Assembly (NCBI RefSeq): GCF_011761235.1
Contig: NZ_JAAOYW010000002.1
Span: forward strand, 1 to 64,000
Length of the DNA stretch: 64,000 nucleotides
Reading direction: 5' to 3'
From: Frigoribacterium faeni
GTDB taxonomy: Bacteria; Actinomycetota; Actinomycetes; Actinomycetales; Microbacteriaceae
Shown: piece by piece, positions 28,393 through 37,130 of the stretch
Position numbering within the stretch: position 1 is the first letter of the stretch
Layout of the letters: every line of letters begins with the position of its first letter
Program-made: the position numbers and the translations under genes
Notes under the pieces: model-generated
The model's database searches: none
Seen by the model: the letters and a program-made list of their open reading frames with translations, nothing else
Told to the model about the DNA's origin: nothing

Positions 28393-31140
28393 ATGCCAAC
28401 GATTGAAGGACAGGTGCGTGCCGCCAGCGAGGGCATCGAGCGCAACATCTCATTGATCAGCTCGGATCGCGGATTCCTGTCGAAGAACGTGCTGCAGTAC
28501 CTCCGCGACCTCGTCGAGGCGTTGACTGTATGGGCGCACACCGGCGATCCTGCACAACCCTTCATTTACCAGACGCAGTTCGAGCCAGCTCGCGACTTCG
28601 CGAAGTCGCAAGCGAACTACCGGCCACTGACACGGTTCCACGCCATGCTGCAGGTCAGTGTGTCGCACTTCACACTCGACGAGGATCCGTCCGAGCGCCT
28701 GATGCTGAAGTACTACGAGTTCCTGCTCCGTATTCGCCAAATCGCTAAGGACAGCCTGGGCATCGAGGTCCTGCGAAACCTCGAGAGCTTCCCCCTCGAC
28801 CTCGATCCGCTGCTGCGCGAGTACCACGCAAAAATCGCGACCCGGATCGAGGAGCCGGGTCATATTTCGCCGGGCAGCCCACGTCGCGACCGGTACTACG
28901 TCATCAGCTCCCGACCGTTCTACGCGAACGGGCGGATCTACTACGAGGTCACTTTCGCTCCAGCGCACAACCGAACGAGCAAATTCGACCGCATCATCGG
29001 CTTCACCAGCATCGACGTGTCGGACTCCTACGCCGCGAACATGGAACTGCAGAGCAGTTCGATCGACGTCTTCGGCCAGCCGATGCCCATCGTCCTGATC
29101 CGGTCGTGGGAGGTGTCGATCCGTCCCTGCGAGTTCAACAACTTCGCCCGCTTGTTTGGCCAGCAGACCAAGGTGAGCGCCGGGCAGCTCGAGTACCGAA
29201 ACCTGATGCTCTACCTCACGACAATGAAGTACAATTTGCTCGACCTCATCGACATGCCCGACGCAGAGTTCACGCACATTCGGACGAGGGCTACGGACGG
29301 CATCAAGCGAACCGACGAGATCTTCACCATGCTCCAGGGCTCGCGCGACATCATTCGCCGGGACTTGCCAGGCTCACGGATTTTGCGCTACCTGCTGCTC
29401 ACCATGAACAACAACGTGGTGCGGGCGCAGTACCAGCGCGACCGCTGCGGATGGCTGTCAAACCTAAACATCACGCCAATGTCCAGGCCATTCGACACCA
29501 TGCCCTTCTGCACGTACCCGCGGCGCCACACTCCGCGCTTCTTCGACCTGGCGACGGCGATCGGCAGCAATGGGCGCGAGCATGAGTTCCTGGCGCGGCG
29601 CGTCATGAACAACGTTGAGCAGCACGGAGTCATCTACACACCCGACGCGGAACTCGAGGACCTGGGCGACCTGGACCAGCTGGTTGCGACCTACAACCGG
29701 CTACTGCCGCCCACGGACAAGCACAAGCCGCGCATCATGGCTCACGACAAGGGACACGTCTTTATCACCGGGTACGAGAACGACTCGGTCACGATCATCA
29801 ACGATCTTCAGGCCATCGCCGCAAGCGGCCTCGGCGACCACGAGACGGACGCGAAGGCATGGCTCGATGCCAACCAATTCGCGATCGATGACGATCTGAA
29901 AGCCCATGCCCTCACCCGGCTGTTCGCCGAGTCCAAAGTCGCCCTCATCTACGGCGCCGCCGGCACCGGCAAGACTCGAATGGTCGAGCACATCGCGTCG
30001 TACTCCGATGGATCTCGCCAACTCTTCCTCGCCAAGACGAACACCGCCGTTGACAACCTTCGGAGCCGAATCGCGACCAGCGACGCCAACTTCAGCACCA
30101 TCGACAGCCACCTCGGGTCGGGGTCGACAGGCGCGCTGCACTACGACCTGCTCGTTATCGACGAGTGCAGCACTGTCGGCAACAATGAACTGCTCAAGGT
30201 GCTCGACCAGACATCGTTCGACCTTTTGGTGCTGGTCGGAGACGTTTACCAGATTGAATCCATCGAGTTCGGCAACTGGTTCCGAACCATCCGCGCCTAC
30301 ATCCCGCCGGGCTCGGTATTCGAGCTCACCGAGCCGTACCGCACGAAGGACAACGCGCTCCTGACGCTCTGGAACCGCGTCCGCACCCTTGACGACAAGA
30401 TCGAGGAGTCCATCTCCGGGAGCGACTACGCTGGTCCACTCGACGCGTCTCTCTTCACTCGTGCTGACCCGGACGAGATCGTGCTGTGCCTGAACTACGA
30501 CGGCCTTTACGGCATCAACAACGTCAACCGCTTCATGCAGACGAGCAACCCGGCGCCCGCCGTGGCGTGGGGCGACTCGACCTTCAAAGTCGGCGACCCA
30601 GTGCTCTTCAACGAGACGGACCGCTTCCGTCCGGTCATCTTCAACAACATGAAGGGCGCGATCGCCAAGATCGACCGCACACCGGGCCAGATCACCTTCG
30701 ACGTCGACATCAAGCGCGCCGTCACGCAGGCTGACCTGTGGGGAACCGACCTGCGATGGGTGTCGGACAGCGTCGTCCAGTTCGATGTTTTCGAGCGCGC
30801 GAACACCGACGACGATGATGACTCCGCGACGACCGTGCTTCCGCTCCAGATCGCGTACGCGGTCTCGATCCACCGCGCGCAGGGATTGGAGTTCTCTAGC
30901 GTCAAGGTCGTCATCACCGACGCCAACGAGAAGCGCATCTCGCACAGCACCTTCTACACAGCCATCACGCGCGCCCGTAAGCATCTCAAGATTTACTGGA
31001 CCCCCGAGACGCAAAAACGAATCCTCAGCCGCCTGAGCGTTGATGAGAACACGAAGGACGAAATGCTGCTGCGTGCGAGGCGGGGTGTGGCGCCTATCAC
31101 TAAAAGGCCGCCGATGCGTAACTCACGACAAGCGCCATAA
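28393..31140 (+). CDS. RecD-like SF1 helicase with ~500-residue uncharacterised N-terminus
   Basis: 915 residues, GGAGGT six bases before the ATG. The last ~400 residues are an SF1B (RecD/Pif1-like) helicase: Walker A GAAGTGKT (521-528), motif Ia FLAKTNTAVDNLR, Walker B LLVIDECS (Asp590, Glu591), motif III LVLVGDVYQIESI, LTEPYRT, and the C-terminal VSIHRAQGLEFSSVKVVITD and FYTAITRAR. The first ~500 residues match no domain I know; they contain YYVISSRPFYANGRIYYEVT and a Cys/His-poor alpha/beta region. Stand-alone helicases of this kind are frequent in anti-phage islands. It is convergent with the following large gene. Confidence 0.85.
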   Translation: MPTIEGQVRAASEGIERNISLISSDRGFLSKNVLQYLRDLVEALTVWAHTGDPAQPFIYQTQFEPARDFAKSQANYRPLTRFHAMLQVSVSHFTLDEDPSERLMLKYYEFLLRIRQIAKDSLGIEVLRNLESFPLDLDPLLREYHAKIATRIEEPGHISPGSPRRDRYYVISSRPFYANGRIYYEVTFAPAHNRTSKFDRIIGFTSIDVSDSYAANMELQSSSIDVFGQPMPIVLIRSWEVSIRPCEFNNFARLFGQQTKVSAGQLEYRNLMLYLTTMKYNLLDLIDMPDAEFTHIRTRATDGIKRTDEIFTMLQGSRDIIRRDLPGSRILRYLLLTMNNNVVRAQYQRDRCGWLSNLNITPMSRPFDTMPFCTYPRRHTPRFFDLATAIGSNGREHEFLARRVMNNVEQHGVIYTPDAELEDLGDLDQLVATYNRLLPPTDKHKPRIMAHDKGHVFITGYENDSVTIINDLQAIAASGLGDHETDAKAWLDANQFAIDDDLKAHALTRLFAESKVALIYGAAGTGKTRMVEHIASYSDGSRQLFLAKTNTAVDNLRSRIATSDANFSTIDSHLGSGSTGALHYDLLVIDECSTVGNNELLKVLDQTSFDLLVLVGDVYQIESIEFGNWFRTIRAYIPPGSVFELTEPYRTKDNALLTLWNRVRTLDDKIEESISGSDYAGPLDASLFTRADPDEIVLCLNYDGLYGINNVNRFMQTSNPAPAVAWGDSTFKVGDPVLFNETDRFRPVIFNNMKGAIAKIDRTPGQITFDVDIKRAVTQADLWGTDLRWVSDSVVQFDVFERANTDDDDDSATTVLPLQIAYAVSIHRAQGLEFSSVKVVITDANEKRISHSTFYTAITRARKHLKIYWTPETQKRILSRLSVDENTKDEMLLRARRGVAPITKRPPMRNSRQAP

Positions 31141-31178
31141 CGTGCACTCGCCGCAACATGTAATTTTGCCAACGGTTC

Positions 31179-34100
31179 TCAGTCTCTATCAGCGTCGAGA
31201 TCGGCCTGCAGGTCGTGGTAGCGAGCATCGCGTTCGTAAGACTCCGCGATAGCGCGAAGTACGCGGGCCGTGCGAGGCCATCGCGCCCGAACCACCGCGC
31301 TCCACGACAAGTACCGGCCGGCGAGGTCTCGCTCTTGGCTGCCTCCGTCGTAGGGGCCTCTGCTGGTGACGCCACGCGCCTTCGTCCGACCCATGGCAAG
31401 CCCGTTCTCCAAGTCCCGGCTACCAATCGATTCGATGACCTGCCGTACCAGTTCTGCGGGCCAAACACCGTCGTCGCCGAGGGGTGTGTGGGCCAGCGCG
31501 TGCCCGATGGCCTCGTCGCCGATGTCGCCTCGATCGCTGGCGGATAGTTGTAGCCGCGCCTCCTCGATCCATCTCTCCATAACAGCACCATTGATGCTGC
31601 CGTCGTTTCGGCGGCCGGGAAAACCCGTCCAGCTTTGCAGTACCCACCACGCTTGCGAGGCTGCGTCTTGCTTGGCTTTGTCCGAGGCCTGAAGCTCTTG
31701 GCTTTTACCTCGATACGCTTGTTGCACGAGCGTGACAAAGGTTGCTGGATCGTTGGCGAGGAAATGGTTAAGGGCGGTGGGCTCGCGAGTGTGCTCGAGC
31801 AGACGGAAGAATGCGTACTCCAGCCGCGCGACGTCAGCCTGAGCGCCAGCGAGGAAGTCAAGCAGCTCCCCGACGTAATAGCTGTCCATGTCCGACAGCT
31901 GGTCGATTGACTGCGATTGCTGCAGAGCCTCGTCGAGAACGTTAAGGATGTTCTTTGTTTCGAGCACGGGCTGGACTGAGTCCTGGTCTCGGGGGCGATT
32001 GAGGGCATGGGCCGCAACGGGGATTGCATCCCACGCGCGACCGTGGCTGATGAGCTGGTCAAGGGCAAGTGGGGTGTCCTTGCGCTCGACCACGACGACT
32101 GCCGCGTTCGTCCAGTACTCGACCTCATCGTTGATATCGGCACTCTCGTGAAGTACGTCCCAGAAAGCCTTACGGGCGGGAGCCTGTCGGACGAGGAGCG
32201 CTCGAGCCTGACCGACAATTTCGTCGCGAGCCAGGACGGAGCGAAGCCAGGTCGCATCCTGGTCAAGCATCGTCTTGTGCGCCCAGCTCGCTGCCGCTTC
32301 GCGCAGCGCCTGATCGTCAGACCCGAGCCAAGGGAGTATTTCGGTGAGCCCGACTTGCGGTTGCGAGGCCAGAGCCCACCCAAGGTGACGCGGGACCGGG
32401 GCGCGACGAGCGAGGCGTGTGAGCTGAGCGGCAGCGTCGTCCCGTTCCAAAATGCCGCTGAGCGCCTCCTTACGCCGCTGCTCAACCGCTACCTCGTGGC
32501 GCTCGAAGTCCCGCTTGTCAACGCCGGGGAGGTCGGGGTGCCAGTCGAAGAGAAAGCTGAAACGAAGTGGGTCCGAAGCTGGTTCGAAGACTGCTGCAAC
32601 GGCCTTGAGCTGAGCCAAGGTGCTGGGCGGCATAGCCCACTCGCTCGCGGCGTAGCGCTCGTGCCGAGTCGTTTCTGCGTGAAGCTTTTCCCAAACCTGC
32701 AGCCGCCCCTCTGAAGTGAGGTCTTCGATCGCCTGGCTTTCCAAGAAAGTGACGATTCGAGCTCGATCGTCCTCTGGAACTGTCGAGATGTTACCGACCA
32801 GCTCTGCAAGGCGGGCGGGCGAGCCTGCGGCAAGCCTGATGGCAGAGTCCACAAGCCGCCTCACCGTGGCGATCCAATCGGCCATCGACACTGACCGAGA
32901 ACTTGGACTCCAGTCATCACGGAAGCGGGGCGACGCCGGAGGAATGACGACTCTGTGCCTAGAAGGCCAGAGTTCGAGGAGGAGCTGCCATCCCACAGCA
33001 TGCGAGATACGTTCGACAGCGGCGATCGCCTCCAGACGCACCTCGAGCGAGGCTGCGGTGTTCTGTACCCAGCCACAGAGGACAGTAGCCAGGCTTGCGC
33101 GCGGGCGGTTGGCAGTCCTGCCCCCCGGATCAAGGACCGCGAGGTGTGCCAGCACTTGCGCGCCTTGGACGAGATGCGAGGGCGACCAGCACACCGTTTC
33201 GATTGCCCACAGCAAAGAAGGATGTGGCGACGAAGGGCCGAAGCCAGCCAGGCCGTCCTCTTCCTGAAACAGCCTCAGTACCACTGCGGACTCACTCGTG
33301 AGATCGTCCTCGAGGGCGGTCAAGAAAGCGTCTGGAGCAGCCTCGGCGAGCAGGGGGAGGACCTCAGCAAGCACCTGCCAGGTGCGGCCTGAGGCATCGG
33401 CGTTAGCGGTCTCCAGCAGGCGGCTGACAAGCGCAGCCGCGAGATCCGCCAACGAGCGGCTGCCGTCCGCGAACGTATCGACACCCATTGACCCCATGAG
33501 AGCAAACCCTCGAGCTAATCCTCGGCGCAAGACCCCGGAATGTGGGCGGCCTTCTCCATTCATCCTCGCGAGTAGACGCGCGCTCCCGTCCAGCTCGAGT
33601 ATCGAGTCCTCCAGCAGCATCACGTTGCTCACCTGCTCACCCCAGCGCTCGAACGTCGACGGAGAGATCGAGTCGCGAAGTAACAGGAATGCTTCCTCGG
33701 GTGAGACGAAGCTCCATTGAGACCCAATCTTGCGCAGGAGAGGGTCTCCTGACATGGATACTCGTTGGACGGTCTGCTCCACTTCCTGCCAGGAGCGCCC
33801 GGTCACCTGCTCGATCACGGCGAGGTCTGCGGCATTCTCGGTCCAGCTACAGATGATGGCGAGGGGCGCGAGGATCGAGGCGTCCGGCTGCTCGGCCCAG
33901 TGAGGGCGACGAATCCTTGGGTCGCGTGAGAGGTATCGCACGAGGGCTGGCATGCTTCGTCGACCGAGGACGGCGAGCCGATCCGCCCTGTCGAATGGGA
34001 CTATCGCCTCCCGGAACGCTTCGGCAGCCGCGAGCCGTTCGAGGCGAGGCAGTGGGAGGTCGACTGCCCGCCGAGTCACGGTGGATCCTTCGACGACGAT

Positions 34101-35165
34101 GATTACGTGGTGGCCGCGGTTGATGGCGGTGTCGAGACTGGGACCCTCGAAGAGAGGAACCAGAACCGACCGGCCGGGCTGCTCGACGACACGGTCCCAT
34201 ACCTCTGCTGACCGGATGATCAAGAGCGCCGGTGCGAGTTCCCCCGCCGAGCCAAACTGAGTTTGCAGGGCTGCGTGGACGAAGCCAATCACGTCCTGAT
34301 CCCACTCGGACTGGACCACCGTTAGCTGCGCCGGGGCCGACAATCGCTGCTTCAGCTTCTCGGCTTCGGTGAGTCGGCCAGCCAGGAAGAGCGTGATTGG
34401 TAACGCGGGATCAGTTGACGCCTTGAGACTGCCCCACCATGCGTCGACCGTTTGCGCGTCGCGCGGCCGCAACCCGAGATGCTCCGAAATCCAGTGGTGG
34501 GCGGCCGGGGACGCCTGCAGCCAGCCCTCTAGATCGTCCGCGTCGATCACGCGGACGTCGGCGAAGTAACCCTCCGCCCGACGTTCTACAGCCCAGGCAG
34601 CGCCTTCGGCCCATCGCCGGGGAGTCACGAACACGAAGGTGCTGTCCGACGTACTCTGTTCCGAGCGCTTTGCGTAATCTTCTGACGCCTTCCCCTTCGG
34701 ACTCTTGTCGACGCCGAACTCAAGTGCGAGGACACCTGACGGGATGAACGCAGAGCCGGACGACTCAGCCCTCCCGTCCCATCCGGGAAGTGCCACACCG
34801 TCGCCGGCTCGGACGGATATGTTGGAGACGCCGGGCGTCTCCGCGAGCAGGCGACGAACGAGTTCTGGGAAATGCTCCTGCGCGTCGCGTTGGCGCGCGG
34901 TTGCCCATTGACTGAGCTGACTCGCGGTGACCAACTCCGGGTTAAACATGCGACGTTCGGTCTGCAGGGAAGGTGTCGTTACTGCGCCTCGAGCTGCGAT
35001 GAGTCGTTCGACGTCCGCGAGGCGAAAGCGGTGGAAGCGAGAGCCAGGCAGGCGAGCCTCGGGGAGCTGTCCCGCCTTGACCCAGTTGCGCACGGTGTTC
35101 TCGTGCACACCAAGTCGCTTCGCCGTCTCGCGAACGTTGAGAAAGTCGTCGGAACTACCGCCCAT
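31179..35165 (-). CDS. Very large HTH protein of unknown type, candidate defence protein
   Basis: 1328 residues from ATG 35165. Residues 8-60 form an excisionase/MerR-like helix-turn-helix (LNVRETAKRLGVHENTVRNW). Residues ~95-230 carry GDGVALPGWDG, GVLALEFGVDKSPKGKA and FVFVTPRRWAEG. The order Asp130...Glu149...Lys154 could be a nuclease-like centre but spacing is not a classic PD-(D/E)XK. Residues ~250-520 look like a STAND-type regulatory core, yet no Walker A is visible. The rest (~800 residues) is helical repeat. The start is set by a -10 box six bases upstream; the frame is open ~280 bases further but without an SD. I recognise the N-terminal nuclease-like region only loosely from large defence proteins. 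Confidence 0.75.
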   Translation of the reverse strand: MGGSSDDFLNVRETAKRLGVHENTVRNWVKAGQLPEARLPGSRFHRFRLADVERLIAARGAVTTPSLQTERRMFNPELVTASQLSQWATARQRDAQEHFPELVRRLLAETPGVSNISVRAGDGVALPGWDGRAESSGSAFIPSGVLALEFGVDKSPKGKASEDYAKRSEQSTSDSTFVFVTPRRWAEGAAWAVERRAEGYFADVRVIDADDLEGWLQASPAAHHWISEHLGLRPRDAQTVDAWWGSLKASTDPALPITLFLAGRLTEAEKLKQRLSAPAQLTVVQSEWDQDVIGFVHAALQTQFGSAGELAPALLIIRSAEVWDRVVEQPGRSVLVPLFEGPSLDTAINRGHHVIIVVEGSTVTRRAVDLPLPRLERLAAAEAFREAIVPFDRADRLAVLGRRSMPALVRYLSRDPRIRRPHWAEQPDASILAPLAIICSWTENAADLAVIEQVTGRSWQEVEQTVQRVSMSGDPLLRKIGSQWSFVSPEEAFLLLRDSISPSTFERWGEQVSNVMLLEDSILELDGSARLLARMNGEGRPHSGVLRRGLARGFALMGSMGVDTFADGSRSLADLAAALVSRLLETANADASGRTWQVLAEVLPLLAEAAPDAFLTALEDDLTSESAVVLRLFQEEDGLAGFGPSSPHPSLLWAIETVCWSPSHLVQGAQVLAHLAVLDPGGRTANRPRASLATVLCGWVQNTAASLEVRLEAIAAVERISHAVGWQLLLELWPSRHRVVIPPASPRFRDDWSPSSRSVSMADWIATVRRLVDSAIRLAAGSPARLAELVGNISTVPEDDRARIVTFLESQAIEDLTSEGRLQVWEKLHAETTRHERYAASEWAMPPSTLAQLKAVAAVFEPASDPLRFSFLFDWHPDLPGVDKRDFERHEVAVEQRRKEALSGILERDDAAAQLTRLARRAPVPRHLGWALASQPQVGLTEILPWLGSDDQALREAAASWAHKTMLDQDATWLRSVLARDEIVGQARALLVRQAPARKAFWDVLHESADINDEVEYWTNAAVVVVERKDTPLALDQLISHGRAWDAIPVAAHALNRPRDQDSVQPVLETKNILNVLDEALQQSQSIDQLSDMDSYYVGELLDFLAGAQADVARLEYAFFRLLEHTREPTALNHFLANDPATFVTLVQQAYRGKSQELQASDKAKQDAASQAWWVLQSWTGFPGRRNDGSINGAVMERWIEEARLQLSASDRGDIGDEAIGHALAHTPLGDDGVWPAELVRQVIESIGSRDLENGLAMGRTKARGVTSRGPYDGGSQERDLAGRYLSWSAVVRARWPRTARVLRAIAESYERDARYHDLQADLDADRD

Positions 35166-35199
35166 GACGCGACAGTACCAGTTTGTGGACTTTGTGGAC
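35166..35199 (-). promoter_or_regulatory. Leaderless promoter with tandem 9-bp operator
   Basis: Read on the minus strand, TACTGT lies six bases before the ATG at 35165, giving a leaderless message. On the plus strand TTTGTGGAC is repeated exactly head to tail at 35182-35190 and 35191-35199, covering the -35/spacer region. Direct repeats are the usual target of excisionase-type HTH domains, so the encoded protein may repress itself. Confidence 0.55.
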
Positions 35200-35709
35200 T
35201 CCCGAAGTGGCCCCTTTCCACGACCACTGAGCAGAACCACCAGCTGCCGTTGGCCCGGAGTCATCTCGGCGCGGGCAGCTTTGTTGCGTCTGATGCTGAG
35301 TGGAAGGGGGTAGTTGTCGCAAGCCTTGCCCCGTCGGGTGGCGCTAGTCGGGTCTGACACCTGTCCTTCGCGGAGGTGCTCCACTTCCGATGCCTGACGC
35401 CGATGGTAGGCGTCGCGGAAGACCTCGCCGGAGAAACGCCTGATCAAGAGGTGATGCTCGAGGGGGCGCCACCGTCAGGGGATAGGCGACGGCTCGTCGG
35501 AGAATAGGGCGCGCTGCGGCAGCGCCGCGATCCTCGCCACTGCGGGCTTTGGGGAGTTCTTGAGACAGCCCACCATCTGCCTCGCCGGATCAATCCATTC
35601 GGCGAGGCTCATTCTCTCTGAACGAGCACTCTCTCGTCGCCTCCGTCAGGACAGAACGGCGAGGTGTTGCTGTCGGCTGATGTGGTGTGCCTACCCAAGC
35701 TTGCATCAG
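35200..35709. other. Intergenic stretch without a recognisable gene
   Basis: About 510 bases between the promoter of the 1328-residue gene and the stop of the SRA-like nuclease gene. Two hairpins are visible: GCGCTG-cgg-CAGCGC at 35511-35525, and a 9-bp stem GCCTCGCCG/CGGCGAGGC at 35579-35608. The second lies ~100 bases past the nuclease stop and may terminate it. No coding sequence with a sensible start and composition was found. Confidence 0.6.
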
Positions 35710-36657
35710 CTACGAGGCCTCGATGAGCCATCGAAATCCAGTGCCAGCCCCCACTACGCAGCCGAAGCCGATGCTCCTGAGCATGTCGACCAGATCCGGA
35801 GCCGGTTCATCCGGGAGGAGCAGTGCACATCGCAGGCTGACGACGCCGAGGTTGTGTCTGTAGTCGTGCAGCTGACCGATCGCCATCCTCACGTCGTTCC
35901 GACTTGCTGAAGCTTTGGCCTCGAAGAGGGTGTTGTCATCGTCCGTGTAGTAGTCCGTGAGCAGGGCCGCCCCGCTGTCGATGGGTATGGCCCACCTGTT
36001 GGCTGACCTGCCCTGCATCGCAAGCCAGGAATTGAACATGCTGGTCAGTTCTGCCTCGCGTCGGCGCGTAGTTGCGGCTTCCGAGGCGCGCCGTGCGGAG
36101 ACGTACGTGCGATCCACTTCGAGGGGGACCTGAAATGGCGCTTTGGGCTCGGTTGCTGGCTGGGAACGAGGAACACGGACCGGAGCCGTCCCGGAGCTGA
36201 GTCGCTCGAGGTGAAAGACGATGACCGTCCTGTCCTGACCTCGGCTGTCAACTGCCCGGGCATAGTGGAACGGCCCACGATCATCCTGCCGGACTCGATA
36301 TTCCCCAACGTATTCCTGTTGTTTCCTGCCCGACCCGGGGAGAGTGCCTGCGGCGACGAACAGCTGCAGTCGCTTGTTTTCCTCAGCATGGTTGACGAGA
36401 GTCCGATTGCCGCGGAGAAATTCTTGATCCCCCACTTGGCCCGCGCCGGTGTAGTCGAAGCCTTCGCCTGCGTCTGTGACCCCGTCATGTTGGGCGTAAC
36501 CGAAATGCGCACCTTCTGTAATGTCGGACAACACCATGACGTAATCGCTCGTCCTCGACGGCACTATTCCGCCCGTATAAACGCTTCCGCCATACCGGGC
36601 GGATAACGCGGCACGTGTGGTCATGTCACCAGGTTGCAGATCCCACGAAGTCTCCAT
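35710..36657 (-). CDS. Modification-dependent (type IV-like) restriction endonuclease: SRA-like + PD-(D/E)XK
   Basis: 315 residues from ATG 36657 (a TTG four codons earlier is possible). Residues ~15-150 resemble the SRA-like base-flipping domain of ScoMcrA-type enzymes: RYGGSVYTGGI, FGYAQHDG, GQVGDQEFLRGNRTLVNH, YVGEYRV. The C-terminal ~110 residues hold TDDDNTLFEAKAS, with Asp239-241, Glu246 and Lys248 as a PD-(D/E)XK centre, followed by IGQLHDYRHNL. Such enzymes recognise modified cytosine in foreign DNA and cut nearby. Transcribed away from the MazG operon across a 152-base gap. Confidence 0.78.
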   Translation of the reverse strand: METSWDLQPGDMTTRAALSARYGGSVYTGGIVPSRTSDYVMVLSDITEGAHFGYAQHDGVTDAGEGFDYTGAGQVGDQEFLRGNRTLVNHAEENKRLQLFVAAGTLPGSGRKQQEYVGEYRVRQDDRGPFHYARAVDSRGQDRTVIVFHLERLSSGTAPVRVPRSQPATEPKAPFQVPLEVDRTYVSARRASEAATTRRREAELTSMFNSWLAMQGRSANRWAIPIDSGAALLTDYYTDDDNTLFEAKASASRNDVRMAIGQLHDYRHNLGVVSLRCALLLPDEPAPDLVDMLRSIGFGCVVGAGTGFRWLIEAS

Positions 36658-36809
36658 GAAGCGATGCAAGTGCTCGCCGAACGTAAAGGTGTTGCGCGAA
36701 ACGGGTGGTTCGAGGGTGTCATTGGGGTGTAAGAGACTAAGGCAAGGGTGTGTCGGCGACTTACCGCCAGCATCGATTGCGCTTTCGCTGCGCTGATACA
36801 GTCGTCGGC

Positions 36810-37130
36810 ATGACCAAGGGTTCGCCGGTGGATGCGGTCAAGGGCGTCGTTGCAGACCGCGAGTGGGGGCAGTTCCATTCGGAGGAGAACTTGGCGAAGA
36901 GCGTCGCCATCGAGGCCGGCGAGTTGCTGCAGTGCTTCCAGTGGGGAACCGACTTCGATCCCTCCAAGGTCCAAGATGAGCTCGCCGATGTACTGACCTA
37001 CTGTCTCCTCTTGGCTGACAAGCTTGGTGTGGACCCGGAGCAAATAGTCCTGCAGAAGCTCGCCGTCACTCGTGAGAAATATCCCGTGGACAAGGCCCGC
37101 GGCCGGAGCGAGAGATACGATGCCCTCTGA
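36810..37130 (+). CDS. MazG-like nucleotide pyrophosphohydrolase
   Basis: 106 residues. The all-alpha NTP pyrophosphatase fold is clear from FHSEENLAKSVAIEAGELLQ (Glu35, Glu38 of the metal site) and VQDELADVLTYCLLLADKLG (Glu57, Asp60). It should hydrolyse (d)NTPs or alarmone-like nucleotides to monophosphates. An extended -10 (TGATACAGT, 36794-36802) lies seven bases before the ATG, so the message appears leaderless. The end overlaps the GIY-YIG/DUF2075 gene by 11 bases, so both are made together. Confidence 0.88.
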   Translation: MTKGSPVDAVKGVVADREWGQFHSEENLAKSVAIEAGELLQCFQWGTDFDPSKVQDELADVLTYCLLLADKLGVDPEQIVLQKLAVTREKYPVDKARGRSERYDAL

